Counted from the stretch's first letter, positions 35,107 through 47,389 are shown. The stretch is DNA of 64,000 nucleotides from Sympetrum striolatum (GCA_947579665.1 OX388351.1:54692939-54756938), one strand, 5' to 3'. The notes: generated by a model not told the origin, from the letters alone. Numbers and translations are program-made.

Positions 35107-35496
35107 ACCTAAAGCACACATGATACCCTTAAATGTTTGCGGATGGTAGGTTCTCGGTTGGGACAATAGCTCGCTTCCTCCTACCGTTAAAATAATGTTT
35201 CCCATTTTATAGGATTCCTTCAACTTTATCTCTCCTTGGATTTCAGACTTCACTCCCTGCATACAAATCTTCAAAGATGTAAATTGACTTAATTATAAAC
35301 GTTTAAAGCCCACCGAATTTACATTGTGACTACGTCTTAGCAAAAAATGACTTATTTCTAATTAATTTACCAATCAGTTCTTCAGTTTAGATCCTACCTC
35401 CCTTTCTAACCCGTCCACTGATATCAATTAATTTAACTGAATGTTTTTCTCTTTCCATCCGCAAACATTTTAAGGGTATCATACGTGTGTTTAGGT
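35107..35496. mobile_element. MITE with 40-bp terminal inverted repeats
   Basis: 390-bp element. The left end ACCTAAAGCACACATGATAC-CC, TTAAATGTTTGCGGATGG (35107-35146) pairs with the right end, whose inverted sequence starts ACCTAAACACACGTATGATA and runs to GTTTGCGGATGG (35455-35496). The interior is AT-rich and noncoding. No clear target duplication (flanks ACGA and ATAT). Superfamily not assigned. Confidence 0.8.
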
Positions 35497-35499
35497 ATA

Positions 35500-36480
35500 T
35501 AATAATGTATAAAGATAAGGATCTTGGGAGGAAACGGTACTTTATAAAAAAAGAAACCAAGGTACTCTATACATTTCTATTAATGATGAACAACTAGGTT
35601 CTACTGAAGCTGATCCAGTAGATTTTATATTAACTTAAGTTCATCATTCAAGAATATTTGACACAGGATGAAAGAAGTTTGCATAAATTTATATTATACT
35701 TACAGAAATGAAAAACTGTAATTTATTATGTGATAAAGTCGATATAAATAATATAAGTCTCAAACAATTTAAAAAAATTGCGAGTTTGTGAAAACTATTG
35801 ATGTCTAATGTCCTTCATTTTTATATTTCTTATGGATAAAATAATTCTCATGGTGCTAATTTTGAGTTTAATATCTTTCGCTGAGAGCTCATATTATAAT
35901 TTGTTTAATTTTATATCGTTTGATTTGCGTTCACCGGAGCCGAACGAGCAGCCAACTAGGCTATCCAGGAGCCTCAATCAATTTTATCTACTTTGATTTC
36001 TAAGCTTACATAAATTCATTTTGTAAAATTGTGTTATGCCTATAATATAAATTAAATACTTTGTATCAATTCCATCTTTGTCAATAGCATTTATACTTTA
36101 ATTTTTATTTTTTCAGCTGATGTTTTTATATGTGAATATTGATATTTAAAGTTTATTATGATTCTCTCAATTATTTAATATTTTTATATAAATACATCAC
36201 CATAATAATGATTTAAGTATCACCTGTATTTTTGTGTTATTTATCTAATTTGATTTGTTTATTTATTCTCGGTGTATTTTTATTACTAGTTCTATACAGT
36301 TTTGCTTTTTGATAGATTTATACATACGATATCTGTACGATGATATTTGTATAAATTAGATTTTTCTCATTGCATTGGTGATATAGTTTTGAGGTGTAAA
36401 ATTGCATTTTTCTATTGTACATTTTAGTCTTTTCATGTTTATATAGGCTAAAATTTATTATTTGAAAACTGTAAATGAGG
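35500..36480. other. Intron, AT-rich
   Basis: Very AT-rich. A GC-richer snippet at 35930-35975 (CACCGGAGCCGAACGAGCAG) is unexplained. Nothing else recognised. Confidence 0.4.
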
Positions 36481-36504
36481 TAAAACCGGAACAATATCAT
36501 TATT

Positions 36505-36655
36505 ATTACTATGCGTATCGAATATTCCTGTATGCCCTCAAGAAAGGTGTCTCTATCTGTCCAAGACTGGTAAGCGCTGAAGAATGCACGGACATCGGTT
36601 AGTCCGCTATCCGGATACTCGGCCGCACACTCCACAATGAATACATATAAAAAAT
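36505..36655 (-). other. Unexplained coding-like stretch
   Basis: Inside a 134-codon minus-strand frame (36318-36722), the middle part reads VECAAEYPDSGLTDVRAFFS, then AYQSWTDRDTFLEGIQEYSI. It has normal amino-acid composition and higher GC, while the ends of the frame are low-complexity Phe/Ile/Lys. No family recognised. Could be a transposon piece or an unrelated exon; no strong splice pair was identified. Confidence 0.25.
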
Positions 36656-36829
36656 CTCGTAAGGATGGGAAAAAAGTGGAAAGAAAGTTGGGAGGAAACT
36701 TAGAAGAAGAAAACTGGGCCATTTATGATGTGTCATTTTCACTAGTCTTTCTGAGAATGTCTCTGCAACAGCTGCCTCTGCCCTTATCTCCGCCTGATTT
36801 ACTCACTCCCGACGGTTAACGCCCGACTT

Positions 36830-38300
36830 GTTTCCAGGAAACGACTTCCCCGAGGCATAAAACAAGGAATAAAACTGTCTGGAAAATCTACGCCACCATG
36901 AACGGATTACAAACTTATATTGACGAAAAATTTAACTCCCTTTCACCGCTGGGAATCGCTAATGAGATGGTGCGTTCCTACTTCTTTACAAATGCTCCTC
37001 GCGAGGGATCCGGAATTAAACGAGACAAATTCTATTCGAAACTGTAATGGAAACTTACCCGAGAGCATGACACATACCGTTTATGGCTTCGAAGGCAGGA
37101 TTCGTAGCTCATAATGAGATTAGTGAGTATTACCAAGCTGTGGAAAAATTATCATGGAAGAGGCTGCACACGAATATATTCAATCTTCTCCTAATATTCG
37201 TGTTGTTTTAACTTAGAGGTTGAAGTAGTTAGACTAAATTCACACGCCAAATTACATTGAATAAATATATAAAATTCGAGTGTTCGGAACAAACGCATTA
37301 AATTAGAAGTTTGCTCATCTTGCTCTTTCTTTATCGCATTGAATAACTTCGATATGGATTTGATTAAATTTGTTTAAATTTGTTTTGGATTTACTTTGGT
37401 GTTACAGCCATTTGAAATCAGAGGAAAATTGTGGTTGAGGTAGATTATTTAAATGATTAAAAAAATGTGGGAAAATTATACGTTGGAAATTGCTTAATTT
37501 TGCAATTTATAGCATTACTAAATGTTAATTTTTGCGCTAAGTGTCTATGTATAATACGACAACATACATAAGTCTGCCTTCCAATTGATAATAAATACAA
37601 AAGAAGTTCAGCTAACCGTATAAAACTCACATAAATTAACGCATTTCCAGATACATTGAGGATGAAATTTATTATGGAACACCGAAAAATAATGAAAGAT
37701 TATAACATTAAAGTTAGATTTGAATTGAAAATAAGGTGGAAAGGAAGTCAAATTAAGCCTAACCTTACCTTAATAAAGAATTTTATAATATATCATAAGT
37801 ATTAATTCTGCAATCGATATTCGAAGGCAAGTACTTGTGGAAAGCCTTGATTCATCATCAATTAGCAAAACCAAGAGCAACAAGGAAGTATTTGTAGTTG
37901 TGCATAAGAAATTTGATTACGAGAGCTGTTTCTGTTCCTAGAGATTCAAACACGCTTGTGAAACTGGTCTACCTTAAATTTCCTGGAGAAAATGACAAAG
38001 TCTTCCTTAATAACCTAGACAATATCAAACATTTATATCCCACAAAATTAGAAGTTTGACTTTTCTTGGTTCTTTATGGGCTCATATCACAAAAAATTGG
38101 CCCAAACAGTTGGTTACAAAGTCTTTGTTATCGATCAATGAAGATATATTTATGCTATTTCTATATTTCTCTATTATATTTTTTATATTTCTCTACGTTC
38201 TTATTTATGCTCTCGTATTTATATCTCGTATATTTATTCATTATTGTTTATGATTTACATATATTTTACATATAAATATCCCCAATATATCCAAGGATAC
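36830..38300. other. Intron between Ig2 and Ig3 exons, featureless part
   Basis: AT-rich sequence. Frames at 36920-37114 and 38056-38275 lack known motifs. Confidence 0.45.
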
Positions 38301-38329
38301 ATATCTATTATGATACTTATTTTATGTAA

Positions 38330-38490
38330 ATACAGGTATAAATGTCTAGGTTTATTAAATGTATTACCATAAAAATTAGATAAGCATGTTATTTTATGCT
38401 AATTAATTGTATAGTTAATAATAATTTTAAGAATGTACAATCTATGTAACTGGGCTCGGCCCGTTATGAATGAATAAATAAATTAATTAA
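38330..38490 (+). mobile_element. Non-LTR retrotransposon 3' tail
   Basis: Ends GTAACTGGGCTCGGCCCGTT, then ATGAATGAATAAATAAATTA, a short hairpin (GGGCtcgGCCC) followed by AATAAA and an (AAAT)n-like tail, the usual 3' end of insect Jockey/CR1-like elements. Upstream AT-rich sequence has no clear frame. Confidence 0.5.
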
Positions 38491-38597
38491 TGAATAGAAA
38501 TTTGTAAATTCGATGAAGATAAAATTTAAATTGATCAAATTTATCGTAATTAACAGCCCTACCAGGGCCTGAGATTTCAATTGGTGCTTTCACTTAC

Positions 38598-38801
38598 GCA
38601 GTAGATCCAGTTTGAGGGAGCGTTCAACGGGCAGTGCCAACTTGGTGTTGGAGGCCTGGCAGCGCAGCGTCGCGTTGAGGTGCGCCCTGCGGATGTCCCT
38701 GACCTCGAGGCGGTTGACCACTACGCCGGGGCTCCTCTCCTCCGTGACCCCGTTCACCAGTTTATCTCCGATGAACCACGAAACCGTGGGAGTGGGCTTG
38801 C
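38598..38801 (-). CDS. Sidestep-like exon, second half of Ig2
   Basis: Internal exon of 204 bp, phase 1 at both ends. Acceptor AG at 38802-38803, donor GTAAGTG reading down from 38597. The peptide begins KPTPTVSWFIGDKLVNG, with the core Trp of the Ig C strand, and continues through an F-strand motif ATLRCQASN carrying the second cysteine of the disulfide. It ends near ERSLKLDLL, the G strand and linker to Ig3. The base content is visibly higher in GC than the surrounding intron. Overlapping plus-strand reading frames here are antisense shadows of this exon. Confidence 0.9.
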
Positions 38802-38939
38802 CTGCGAACATACATTCAGACATTCTCTGTACAGGTGTTATCAATCGACAAAGTCTGCGAAGAAATGGTCGTTATCATTTTATATTGCCCACGAGGGGCC
38901 GAGCGCAACTTAAGACTGGCTCGCAAAAATAAAAATATA

Positions 38940-40140
38940 ATAACGATTTTGAAGGTTGTTTTTACTAAACAATTATCGTAAATAATTACAGCCACTAGGT
39001 ATTTAAAATCTTAAAGGGAGTAGAGAAGCAATGAGTTCCTGCCATCATAGGAAGAGAACAATTTATTGTTAAGAATAATGCAAAGAGTACTAAACAAAAA
39101 CAACTGATCTTAAATGAAAGTTTAAATTTAAAAAAAGAACCCATCTTCCATCAAAAATGACAGGCCTCAATTTAAAATTACTATAAAGTTTGAAATTGAA
39201 ATTTATAAATTTTAATAAAATTCATAAGTTGCTCATAATATAAACTATAAACATCAATCATGCATTTAATCTAAACTAGAGAATGGCAAAGATAACATAT
39301 CGCTCAATCAAATATTTTTCAATACTAACTCCTTGATTCTCAAGGGGTATGATTGAAATATATATATATATTCATCCTAAGTGCACAGAAAAGAATCTTA
39401 CATCTTTGCCTAGTTTAAAGTTCCAAGTAATCGAAACCTTAACATTTCAGAGAAAATGCTAACATTTTATCCAAGTTTTATTTTGAACCGAAATCTACTA
39501 CAGATGATATGAATATTCATCATTACAGAATTTATTTCTTGTGAAAATTGTCTCAGGTTCGTTCAGTGATTCTTTTTAATTTAATTTTATGATAGAAATG
39601 GAGTCTACTAACGATTCACTTGACAAATTTGATGAAACACTTGATGAATTTCTTATGGACACGCTCTGATTTATCTAAGATCGTAAGAAATTCCTATATC
39701 AATTCATGAAAATAAGTCTATTATCTTTGGGGCGTTGACTCTTTATAATACTTAAGTTTGAAAATTTTACTTCTTCTGGCTCTTGGATTTTAGGAGAACA
39801 TTCCCTCACAATCAAATAAATTAGAGTTTGTCCTCATGATGAATTACTTTACCTGAGATAGAGAGTATTATCTCGTGGTATTTTCATCTTTATTCCTCTA
39901 CATTGAATGGTACAAAATATGGCACGTAATGCAAACATCTTCCTGCGGCTTGCATAACCGTGTTAAAACTATTGCATATTAAGATGGATTGGTTTGAAAC
40001 ACTAAAATTTGTGATTTATGTCTGCTGTATTAGAGATCTAATTGCCAAAGAAAAAATACTATTTTAATTCATGATTTATCATTAGATATGGTATTTTATA
40101 AATGTTATCTATAATAAATAATACAGTCTGATTTTAAAAC
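38940..40140. other. Intron, no recognisable feature
   Basis: AT-rich beginning of the 25-kb intron between the two Ig2 exons. Nothing recognised. Confidence 0.45.
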
Positions 40141-40149
40141 TGTTTTTCA

Positions 40150-40550
40150 CCGCAATTGATTTAAATACAACGTTAAAGTTCTCATTAAATGGAAAACCGC
40201 ATTGCGTTTAATGGTTCACATTTATTCATACCAACAGTAAAAGGAATACATTTCCCCGTGCTGTGGGCGTGTGATAAAAAATGGGGATTTACAGGAGATT
40301 TTGTTTATAACGTTCGGAGCGTGCCTTTTGAATAGTGAAATTTCTCCATTTCCAAAAAGCCCTTATGCCCTTGAGGGATTGGATGCAAAAATTCGTGCCG
40401 ATGGTGTTGATCGAGAAAGTGAGTAACAAGATGAAAGCCTCTGCATGTGAAGTGGGAGCTTTTCGGAGCATGGGAAATTCTACATCAGAGAAAATGGGCG
40501 AAATCGAGTTAGTGGAATCGAAATGGGTAAAAATTCCAGAGAAAATCTAT
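40150..40550. other. Moderately GC-richer intronic block
   Basis: Overlapping 60-73 codon frames on both strands, no motif. Candidate conserved noncoding DNA, weak. Confidence 0.25.
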
Positions 40551-40734
40551 ATATAATGTATTTAAGTATCTATACAAAATAAGTGATTTAAATAACATTT
40601 TTATATTTATTATGAATTACATCTTATTCTGATATACAAAATCTTCATTAGCAAGTGGTTTATGTAAGATGAATAAATTTCCATAAGAATTTACTTAGCT
40701 ATGAGGTAATTATTATATTTCGTAGGTTTTTCAC

Positions 40735-40925
40735 ACCCCTTCTTGCGGGTGTACTCCTGCTGCGGTGTATATATTTTTCTGAGATAAACCGCAATGTAGT
40801 TCTATTTTGTGTGCTTTTTAAGCAATCTGTATCTTAACACTTTATATGACGAAGCGTTAGATGAAGGAAGAGACTTAAAAGTCTCAATGTCGTCCTAATA
40901 AAAGATGCTTGTTATTACTAAAATC
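40735..40925 (+). mobile_element. Possible non-LTR 3' tail
   Basis: Ends with an AGACTTAAAAGTCT hairpin-like word, CAATGTCGTCCTAATAAAAG and ATGCTTGTTATTACTA; AATAAA plus a simple tail. Weak assignment. Confidence 0.3.
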
Positions 40926-40929
40926 ATTT

Positions 40930-43590
40930 ATGCAGAATATAGTGGAAAATAACCCTTTAAAAAATTATGAAACTTAAAGGTAAATTGCTATCGAAATAAA
41001 TCTCAGACCAAAATATCTTCTACTCGATTTGTGGTGAGTAAAAGAAATCCTGTAAACTGTAAAATTTAAATTTAATATTACTTTCTCGGGTTGTAGCAAT
41101 TTAGTACCATTTTGAAGATAAATGAAGATTTTAATGAATTGTTTCAAATTCTTTCTTTTTCATTTTCCCTACAATAACTGTCCAACCTTGGCAAAGCTGA
41201 CGGTGTAAAGTGACATAATAGATTTTGGAATCAATATATAATGCAAAATCAATATATAATGCTTAATAAATATTTCATTCCACATAACTTAAACATACTC
41301 GATTCTGTTTGAGGATCATAATATAAAAGTTCTCGTTGTTTTATATTACCAAGTTGACTCAGTCAGTTGATAGTTTAGATTTTTAAGCTTTTCTTAACCT
41401 TCATAGGTTTCTTTGGTGAGTAAATCTTACGGGATGTAAACCGTTAGTAATAAAAATTATACAGCGCGCAGTGGTAGTTATTATTGTATGGATCTTTATT
41501 TTTTGTAGGAGATCATTCATTAAGCTATGATAGATTTTAGTTGCCGATAAATCTTAATAAGAGGGATTTTAAATATACAATTCAAAATCTTATAGGATTT
41601 TAATGATCGCTCACCAAAACATTGCGACAGTAATGTTGAATGTGTTTATTTCCCATAGGTCAGTTAATGCTATCGACTGCATAAAAATAAATAAATATTC
41701 TTGTTTATAAGCAAAATATCAAGAAAATAACCTACTTATTTTAACTGAGAAGAAAACCGCTAACGACGGAGATATTTCACGATCTTCTGCTGTTTGTTAC
41801 ACGCATGAATTCAGGCCAAAAGTTATGCATAGAATCGATGAATATTTCCTTAATCAAAACTCGACATGAGTTGGTTACGTAAAACTAATCTAAAGATTCT
41901 AACCTGATTTCGAGAGTACGTTCCTAATTAAAATGTGGAACATCAAAAGTTGGATTCCAAACATTTTGCCAGTAATTTAAATATCTCCCACGCGTATGAA
42001 TACTTCTTTCCCCACGGAAAACCTCTTTTGCATCCAACCTTCACTTCACCGGAGCAGCTTTTCCTTTCCCCCATAAAACTATATTTTCACGGAGCAGTCC
42101 TTTTACCCCTGCAACTCTCTCTCTCCTATACACACCCCATTATGCTACACCCTTATCCCTTTTCCACGCCTCCCATAATTCCCTTTGCCTTATTTTTGGA
42201 GACCTTATTTCAGGTTCTTCTTCCCTTCCATACCTCATTTTCCATAGCTTCCTTCATAATTTTATCCCACGCGTTTGGTAAATACGATAAATTCTCACGC
42301 ACGTAAAATTTCACCATGGTTAGGGTTACGTAAATAATCAATGCGTAAGAGAAACTTATTGCCAAAATAAGTATGTAATGAATGATACAATGAAGGCAAA
42401 AATATCTCTCATTCATTCAAATATAAGATTATTTATCGATATACACATTATATATTTACATTTCCCTACTTTGCCTGTATACCTAGAAAGATAGATAATG
42501 CTGAAACGTTTTGTGCCTTTATCATTTGAACTCCGTTAAATAGAGGTATATCGTAGTTAACGTTGTGTGGTGAGCAATTGTCAGATTGTCTTACATTTTT
42601 CATCCGAATCAATTACACACGTCAACTTTTGAGAGCTAATCTATATTCTGTATTCAAAATATTGTTAATAATAGCAAAAATTTATGACATAAGAAAAAGT
42701 TTCTATTCGTCCTTTCACTAACTGGCAGTTTTAATACCTAAGGCTAACTTCAAAATTATTTCCAATTGGATCCTAAGGCACTGAAATTAAGAATATTTAT
42801 TGTAAGAGAAGGATTCTTCATTCATTCTGTCCTCATGCGTGTATAGAAAACCGGAATAGCAAGTATAGAGAAAATCTCATTCTTTATGGATTAGGTTTTC
42901 TCTTTAAAATTATAATAAATACGATTCCCTAGGTAATTAACTTGATTGTAATCTTCCATATAAAATGTTATAGAGTAATATGAAAGCAAATTATAAAGAA
43001 ATAAATGAACGATTTTGGATATTTTAGCATTCTTAATGCTTAGAATACTCTATTTGAATACCTTTACCTCAAGTGTGAAAGCATTTGACTCTTACGTTAT
43101 CTATTAGAAAGGACTCCCTACAGAGAATCCTATAGAATTAACTTGTGTTGTACTCTTGGCATAACTTTTAATTTAAATTATAAATCATACTTCTTCCGTA
43201 ATACTCATCTAATTCCTAGGTCTTTACAGTGAATTTTATTCACTTAATGGGAGTATAAAATTCACAATAGATTCTCATTTTTATTGAAATACTATTTTTC
43301 GACACAAAAACATAATGCAGAACTTAGGAATATATTTTTATGAAAAATACTAGTAATTCATATAATTACTGTGCAATATATGAAAATTCTGTTAGGCTTA
43401 TGGGACATTCTTGAAGAAACGAAGAAGAAGAAATTATATGCTGGAATCATAAAAATACCAGGCATGTAGGTAAAAATATTTTCTGGCATTCAAAGTTACT
43501 GCTAATGCTTCAAGTCTAGGGATTTATACTTTTTTCAGCAGATCTTTCATGTACATCTCCTAGTGTTATCCACACCATAGGCGTCGCTAC
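40930..43590. other. Intron, no recognisable feature
   Basis: AT-rich; a pyrimidine-rich 123-codon frame at 41935-42306 is composition-driven. A 16-bp duplication AATCAATATATAATGC occurs at about 41231-41266. Confidence 0.4.
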
Positions 43591-43599
43591 TTTGAGAGT

Positions 43600-43870
43600 A
43601 TAAATTTTCAAACGTGAACCCCTTTGCTGTAAAAATGGCGGAACTCTTAAAGCACAATGCTTTTTCTTACTCGCGAAGGAATTTTCGCGCAAATCCTTTT
43701 CTTAACTTCCAATTTGTTTCGCGTCACCCGACGTTCCAACAAAATTAATCACTCCCTGTGAATGCGTGCACGATTTGTCAAAGTGCCCGTTACTATGCCC
43801 TCCCCTGACGGCCGCTGGGCTTGTTGCCCCATTGATCTGCCGTACTTGAGGAGTTTAATATTTTTTTACT
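43600..43870. other. GC-richer CpG-containing intronic block
   Basis: Includes TTACTCGCGAAGGAATTTTC, GCGTCACCCGACGTTCC and CTGACGGCCGCTGGGC within 200 bp, no ORF. Candidate conserved noncoding regulatory DNA. Confidence 0.35.
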
Positions 43871-44025
43871 TTAGCCGAAGAACCTTGAGTTTTCATCATA
43901 TACCGATTTGTGTAAAAAGTGATGAAAATTCAGCATGGTGATGAAATTCAGCATTGAATGATTGAAATGCACTGGATCAGGAATCACCCCATAGTTCTTA
44001 GTTTGCAGCAACTGTTATGTGATAT

Positions 44026-44896
44026 AAAAATCTGATGTGGCCAGCACATGACTTTCTCCATATATATAAGATGTAAATATTTATCTACGACAGTAATTTC
44101 GAACTCTATATTCAACCTAAACTTGGAAAATAAGTGATTAATTTCTTTCATATCATCTTTGACGTCACAAACATTATAAATAATGTTTTTTGGGAAATGT
44201 TCGATGAAAAACGATGAAATTGGCCTTTCGCCCCAGCACTCAGAGCGCCCACAACGTACATAATCTGCAACGTCCGGTTTATCAGTATTTCACAAATACC
44301 TCCTACACAATCAGTGATACAGAAATATGTTTCATACAAAAGTCATAGTAAATTACATTTTCTAAAACTTTTATACGAGATAGTATATTCCTAAATATCA
44401 TTATTTATGGAGATATTTTGAAAACCGGAAATGAGCTTTGAAGAATGAACCTCGACTTCCGGTCAACCGATTTACTTTATAATCTAATCAACTCTAACGA
44501 CATCAACCAAAATACTATATATGAAATTTGGTGGTGATTCAACAAACAATTTTCATGTTAGAGCGCCCACAAAGTACATAATCAGCTACTTCCGGTTGAT
44601 CAGTATTTCACGAATAACTCCTAATCAACCGGTGATACAAAAATAAGTTAAATACAAAAATTATAGTAAAAGACATTATCTAAAACTTTTATAAGGTATA
44701 CAATATACCTATATATCATATTTATGGAGATATTTTGAAAACCGGAAATGAGCTTTCATGAATGAAACTCGACTTCCGGTTTACCGATTTACTTGAAAAA
44801 CAAATCAACTCTGACAGCACACATCACAGTACTATAAATGAATTTTGGTATTGATACGACCAATAGTTTTCACGTTAGAGCGCCCACTGTCACACA

Positions 44897-44934
<38 letters not shown>

Positions 44935-45058
44935 TCATTCCGAAAATGGTCAAAACGTGTTCTAGGGACCCCAAAACATGTATTTCCGTTGAAATCTCGA
45001 AGTCGATTTTTTTCATGAAAACAATACTTTCTCTATACTTCGTATATGGAGAAAGTAA
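44026..45058 (-). mobile_element. Dispersed repeat A, inverted full-length copy
   Basis: Read on the minus strand it starts ACTTTCTCCATATACGAAGT (from 45058) and ends GGAGAAAGTCATGTGCTGGC-CACATCAGATTTTT (44026), the same ends as 17371-18073 but 330 bp longer. The extra length comes from a second internal unit: the word GAGCGCCCAC recurs at about 44246, 44560 and 44878, giving units of 314-318 bp, against one in the inner copy at 17.4 kb. A CA microsatellite lies at 44894-44932. Confidence 0.8.
44894..44932. repeat. (CA)n microsatellite in repeat A
   Basis: Run of CA units at the position that is (GT)n in the opposite-strand copies. Confidence 0.92.
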
Positions 45059-45059
45059 A

Positions 45060-46080
45060 AAAAGCTGCAACAAATTGCAATTTCGTATGTTTTGAGCAAT
45101 TGAAAACGATCCAGCTAGGCGTAATACCTCGGTACATAAACAGTTCAAAGTACGACGATCACTAAATACGAACTTGGACTCATAAATGTATATTAGTAAT
45201 AAAAACAGCCTTGGAAATGTTTTTACAGTATGAATACATTTAATTTAAATTTAGTTTTTCCCATTTCATCTCTGAAATGACTTGTTTTGGATTTTCGAAA
45301 TGAATATAGAATTTCTTACCATTCATGCAGGATGGAATCAATGGGAATATCTTTATCTCAAATCACGACCCTGCTTACTGTGGAGACACGTTTTATGAAG
45401 TATTTTACAAGATTTCAAATTGTATTGAGAATATATGATTTTTTGCGATAATTCTAGTATTAGTGCTGCGGAATTGTCCGGCAACTCTCTGCTGTGGTCA
45501 TGGTTTGCATATCGTGAAAGGTCGAAGATCAGTAAGCTAGAATAAAGTTTGGAAACTGCGGGACGTAAGCAATATAGGGCTCATTGTGCTTTACAGATCT
45601 GATAAAATTTTTAAATGAAAATAGAACAACAATGGCTTTATATAAATAATAAAATGGTAATGGTGAACTCATCATTGTAAAATGTACGTCAATGTACTAG
45701 AAGTAATTAAATTACCTACAAAGTACTTAATATACATAAAGAAGCTAGATTAATAAAGGAAAAACAGAGTTTGAGATTAAATTAAAAAATCTTTTAATAA
45801 ATCGGGAAATAGAAATATTATTGCAATAAGTTTTGCTATCCGATTAAAGACGTATCGAAGTCAATGCTCGCTCTGATTAAGAACAAGGAAAGGAAGTCTT
45901 TTCGGCTTTTTCGCTACTTTAAGAAATAAACTTGAAGCTGTATTCTTAAAATTATCAATTTTCAAGTAAAATTTTGAAAGTTCCTAAATTTAAAATCTAG
46001 CACAATTAATTCTGCTTTTATGAAGTCTATAAATTACCTACATGTATGTTACTACATAGCCGAAATTGTATATTAACTTT
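45060..46080. other. Intron, no recognisable feature
   Basis: AT-rich sequence; nothing recognised. Confidence 0.45.
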
Positions 46081-46195
46081 AAATGTTAACTAAATGTAAT
46101 TGAAACCTTAAAATTGTATTATAATGTAGTGTCATATTTACGCTGCCATCAGACTTATGTCTAACTGTGGCGGATATAATAATAATTATAGGATT
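46080..46195 (+). mobile_element. Possible non-LTR 3' tail
   Basis: Ends CATCAGACTTATGTCTAACT, GTGGCGGATATAATAATAAT, a short stem and a simple ATA tail. Weak. Confidence 0.3.
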
Positions 46196-46299
46196 TTATT
46201 TATTACTATACTATATTGTATGTATGAATACCAAATCTATTATGTATAATGAAAAAAAATTAATTTTTTTACTTGAATCGTATGTATGTCTAACTGTGT

Positions 46300-46450
46300 A
46301 AGATTTCAAATAACTATTGACTTGATTGAAAAGATAAGTACTGTCCAAAGGAAGGTTTTGAGGGGTTTGCCACCCGTCTTTAGGCAAATTCTGGACAAAT
46401 TACACATCCCTCGACCGTTGCCATCCAACAAACATCAGTAAAAGGTCAAA
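46300..46450. repeat. Repeat shared with about 11.03-11.13 kb
   Basis: GAGGGGTTTGCCACCCGTCT-TTAGGCAAATTC (46361-46392) is close to the inverse of 11065-11100, and TGCCATCCAACAAACAT-type and AAAGGTCAAAATAACT-type words match the inverse of GTTGAAAGTTGGCCTTTTGG-CC near 11003. Probably two copies of an unnamed element, in opposite orientation. Confidence 0.4.
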
Positions 46451-46799
46451 ATAACTAAGTTATATTAACACACAATAAATAAAAATATCAAATTATTGGT
46501 AATATTACTATAATATACTGTTAATTTATAAAATTGAGTCGCCTCGACAACCATAGTTTGATCTAGACACTCATAAGCTCTGGCCTGAGGTTGGGAAGCA
46601 ATGAACTTCAGTACCATATATGGGCTTTTAATCACTTCCTTAGCTAATTGCTCTTTTCAAAAAATTCTGTTTTCCAAACTTGCTTATGATGCTACAAATT
46701 GAACTATACCCTCTTTTTATATACCTAGTGAATTAATTTGATTTCCCAAATTAAATTTCAATGAGAAAATATTTATATATATAATATAATACTCAGGTA

Positions 46800-47078
46800 T
46801 GACCTGATGGTTTAACCAACGGCCGTAAGGAAAATGCGGTCTACCAATGAAAAAAGATTTCCAACGATAGGGGACGGATACTAAATATAGTAGTATCCTG
46901 GATTTTATACAGCACGCTGTATATAAAAGTAGCGCGGATTGCGTACACTCGAGGATGTGATCAGATCAGATCATATCTAGAGGTATATTTACAAATGCAA
47001 GAAATTGGACAGATATGTAAACAGTATGGATAGTGAAAGCAGATGTACCATATACAAAATCTGTAATAAAAATCAGTC
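46800..47078 (+). promoter_or_regulatory. LTR- or promoter-like segment with palindromes and TATA box
   Basis: Palindrome GGATACTA/TAGTATCC (46876-46898), palindrome TACAGCACGCTGTA (46908-46921), TATA box TATATAAAAG (46920-46929), then a CpG-containing initiator region and repeated GATCA words (46957-46972). A polyadenylation-type AATAAA follows at about 47065, some 140 bp downstream. TATA box to AATAAA at this spacing is how an LTR is organised. A terminus starting TGACC (46800) is possible but no target duplication was seen. A hAT MITE has inserted at 47087. Confidence 0.35.
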
Positions 47079-47086
47079 AGTCTATA

Positions 47087-47379
47087 CAGGGCCGTGCGCA
47101 GGATTTGCTCGTGGGAGGGGTTTTGTTCGTGAAACTCGATTTCTGATTTACGCGAAAGTGTGACTCACCGAGACGAAAGAAGGAGTCCTGACAGACGTTT
47201 ACATGAAAGTTGAAGGAGGCACTAAATTTTGGAAGAAAAAGTTTACTAAATGAAACATTCAATAAAATAATTTCATTTTATCCTATCTTCAATTCATCAT
47301 TTGTGGAACTTTTTGTATGAAGGATCCTCATGTGGGGGGGGGTTCGAACCCCCAAAACCCCCCCGTGCGCACGGGCCTG
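47087..47379. mobile_element. hAT-type MITE with 8-bp target duplication
   Basis: 293-bp element flanked by a perfect duplication AGTCTATA (47079-47086 and 47380-47387). The left end is CAGGGCCGTGCGCAGGATTT and the inverted right end is CAGGCCCGTGCGCACGGGGG, followed by G-rich GGGAGGGGTTTT-type sequence in both arms. CAGGG ends and 8-bp duplications are hallmarks of hAT elements. The interior is noncoding; a 61-codon minus frame is a by-product. Confidence 0.93.
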
Positions 47380-47389
47380 AGTCTATATA

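Noticed and set aside
38612..38932. 106-codon plus-strand frame
   Set aside because: Antisense shadow of the well-supported Ig2 exon at 38598-38801.
41935..42306. 123-codon frame on the plus strand
   Set aside because: Pyrimidine-rich DNA gives a Pro/Leu/Phe/Ser-rich translation without domain features; composition effect.
47339..47367. G-run/C-run hairpin as a terminator or G-quadruplex element
   Set aside because: It is the right arm of the hAT MITE; poly-G and poly-C belong to its terminal inverted repeat.
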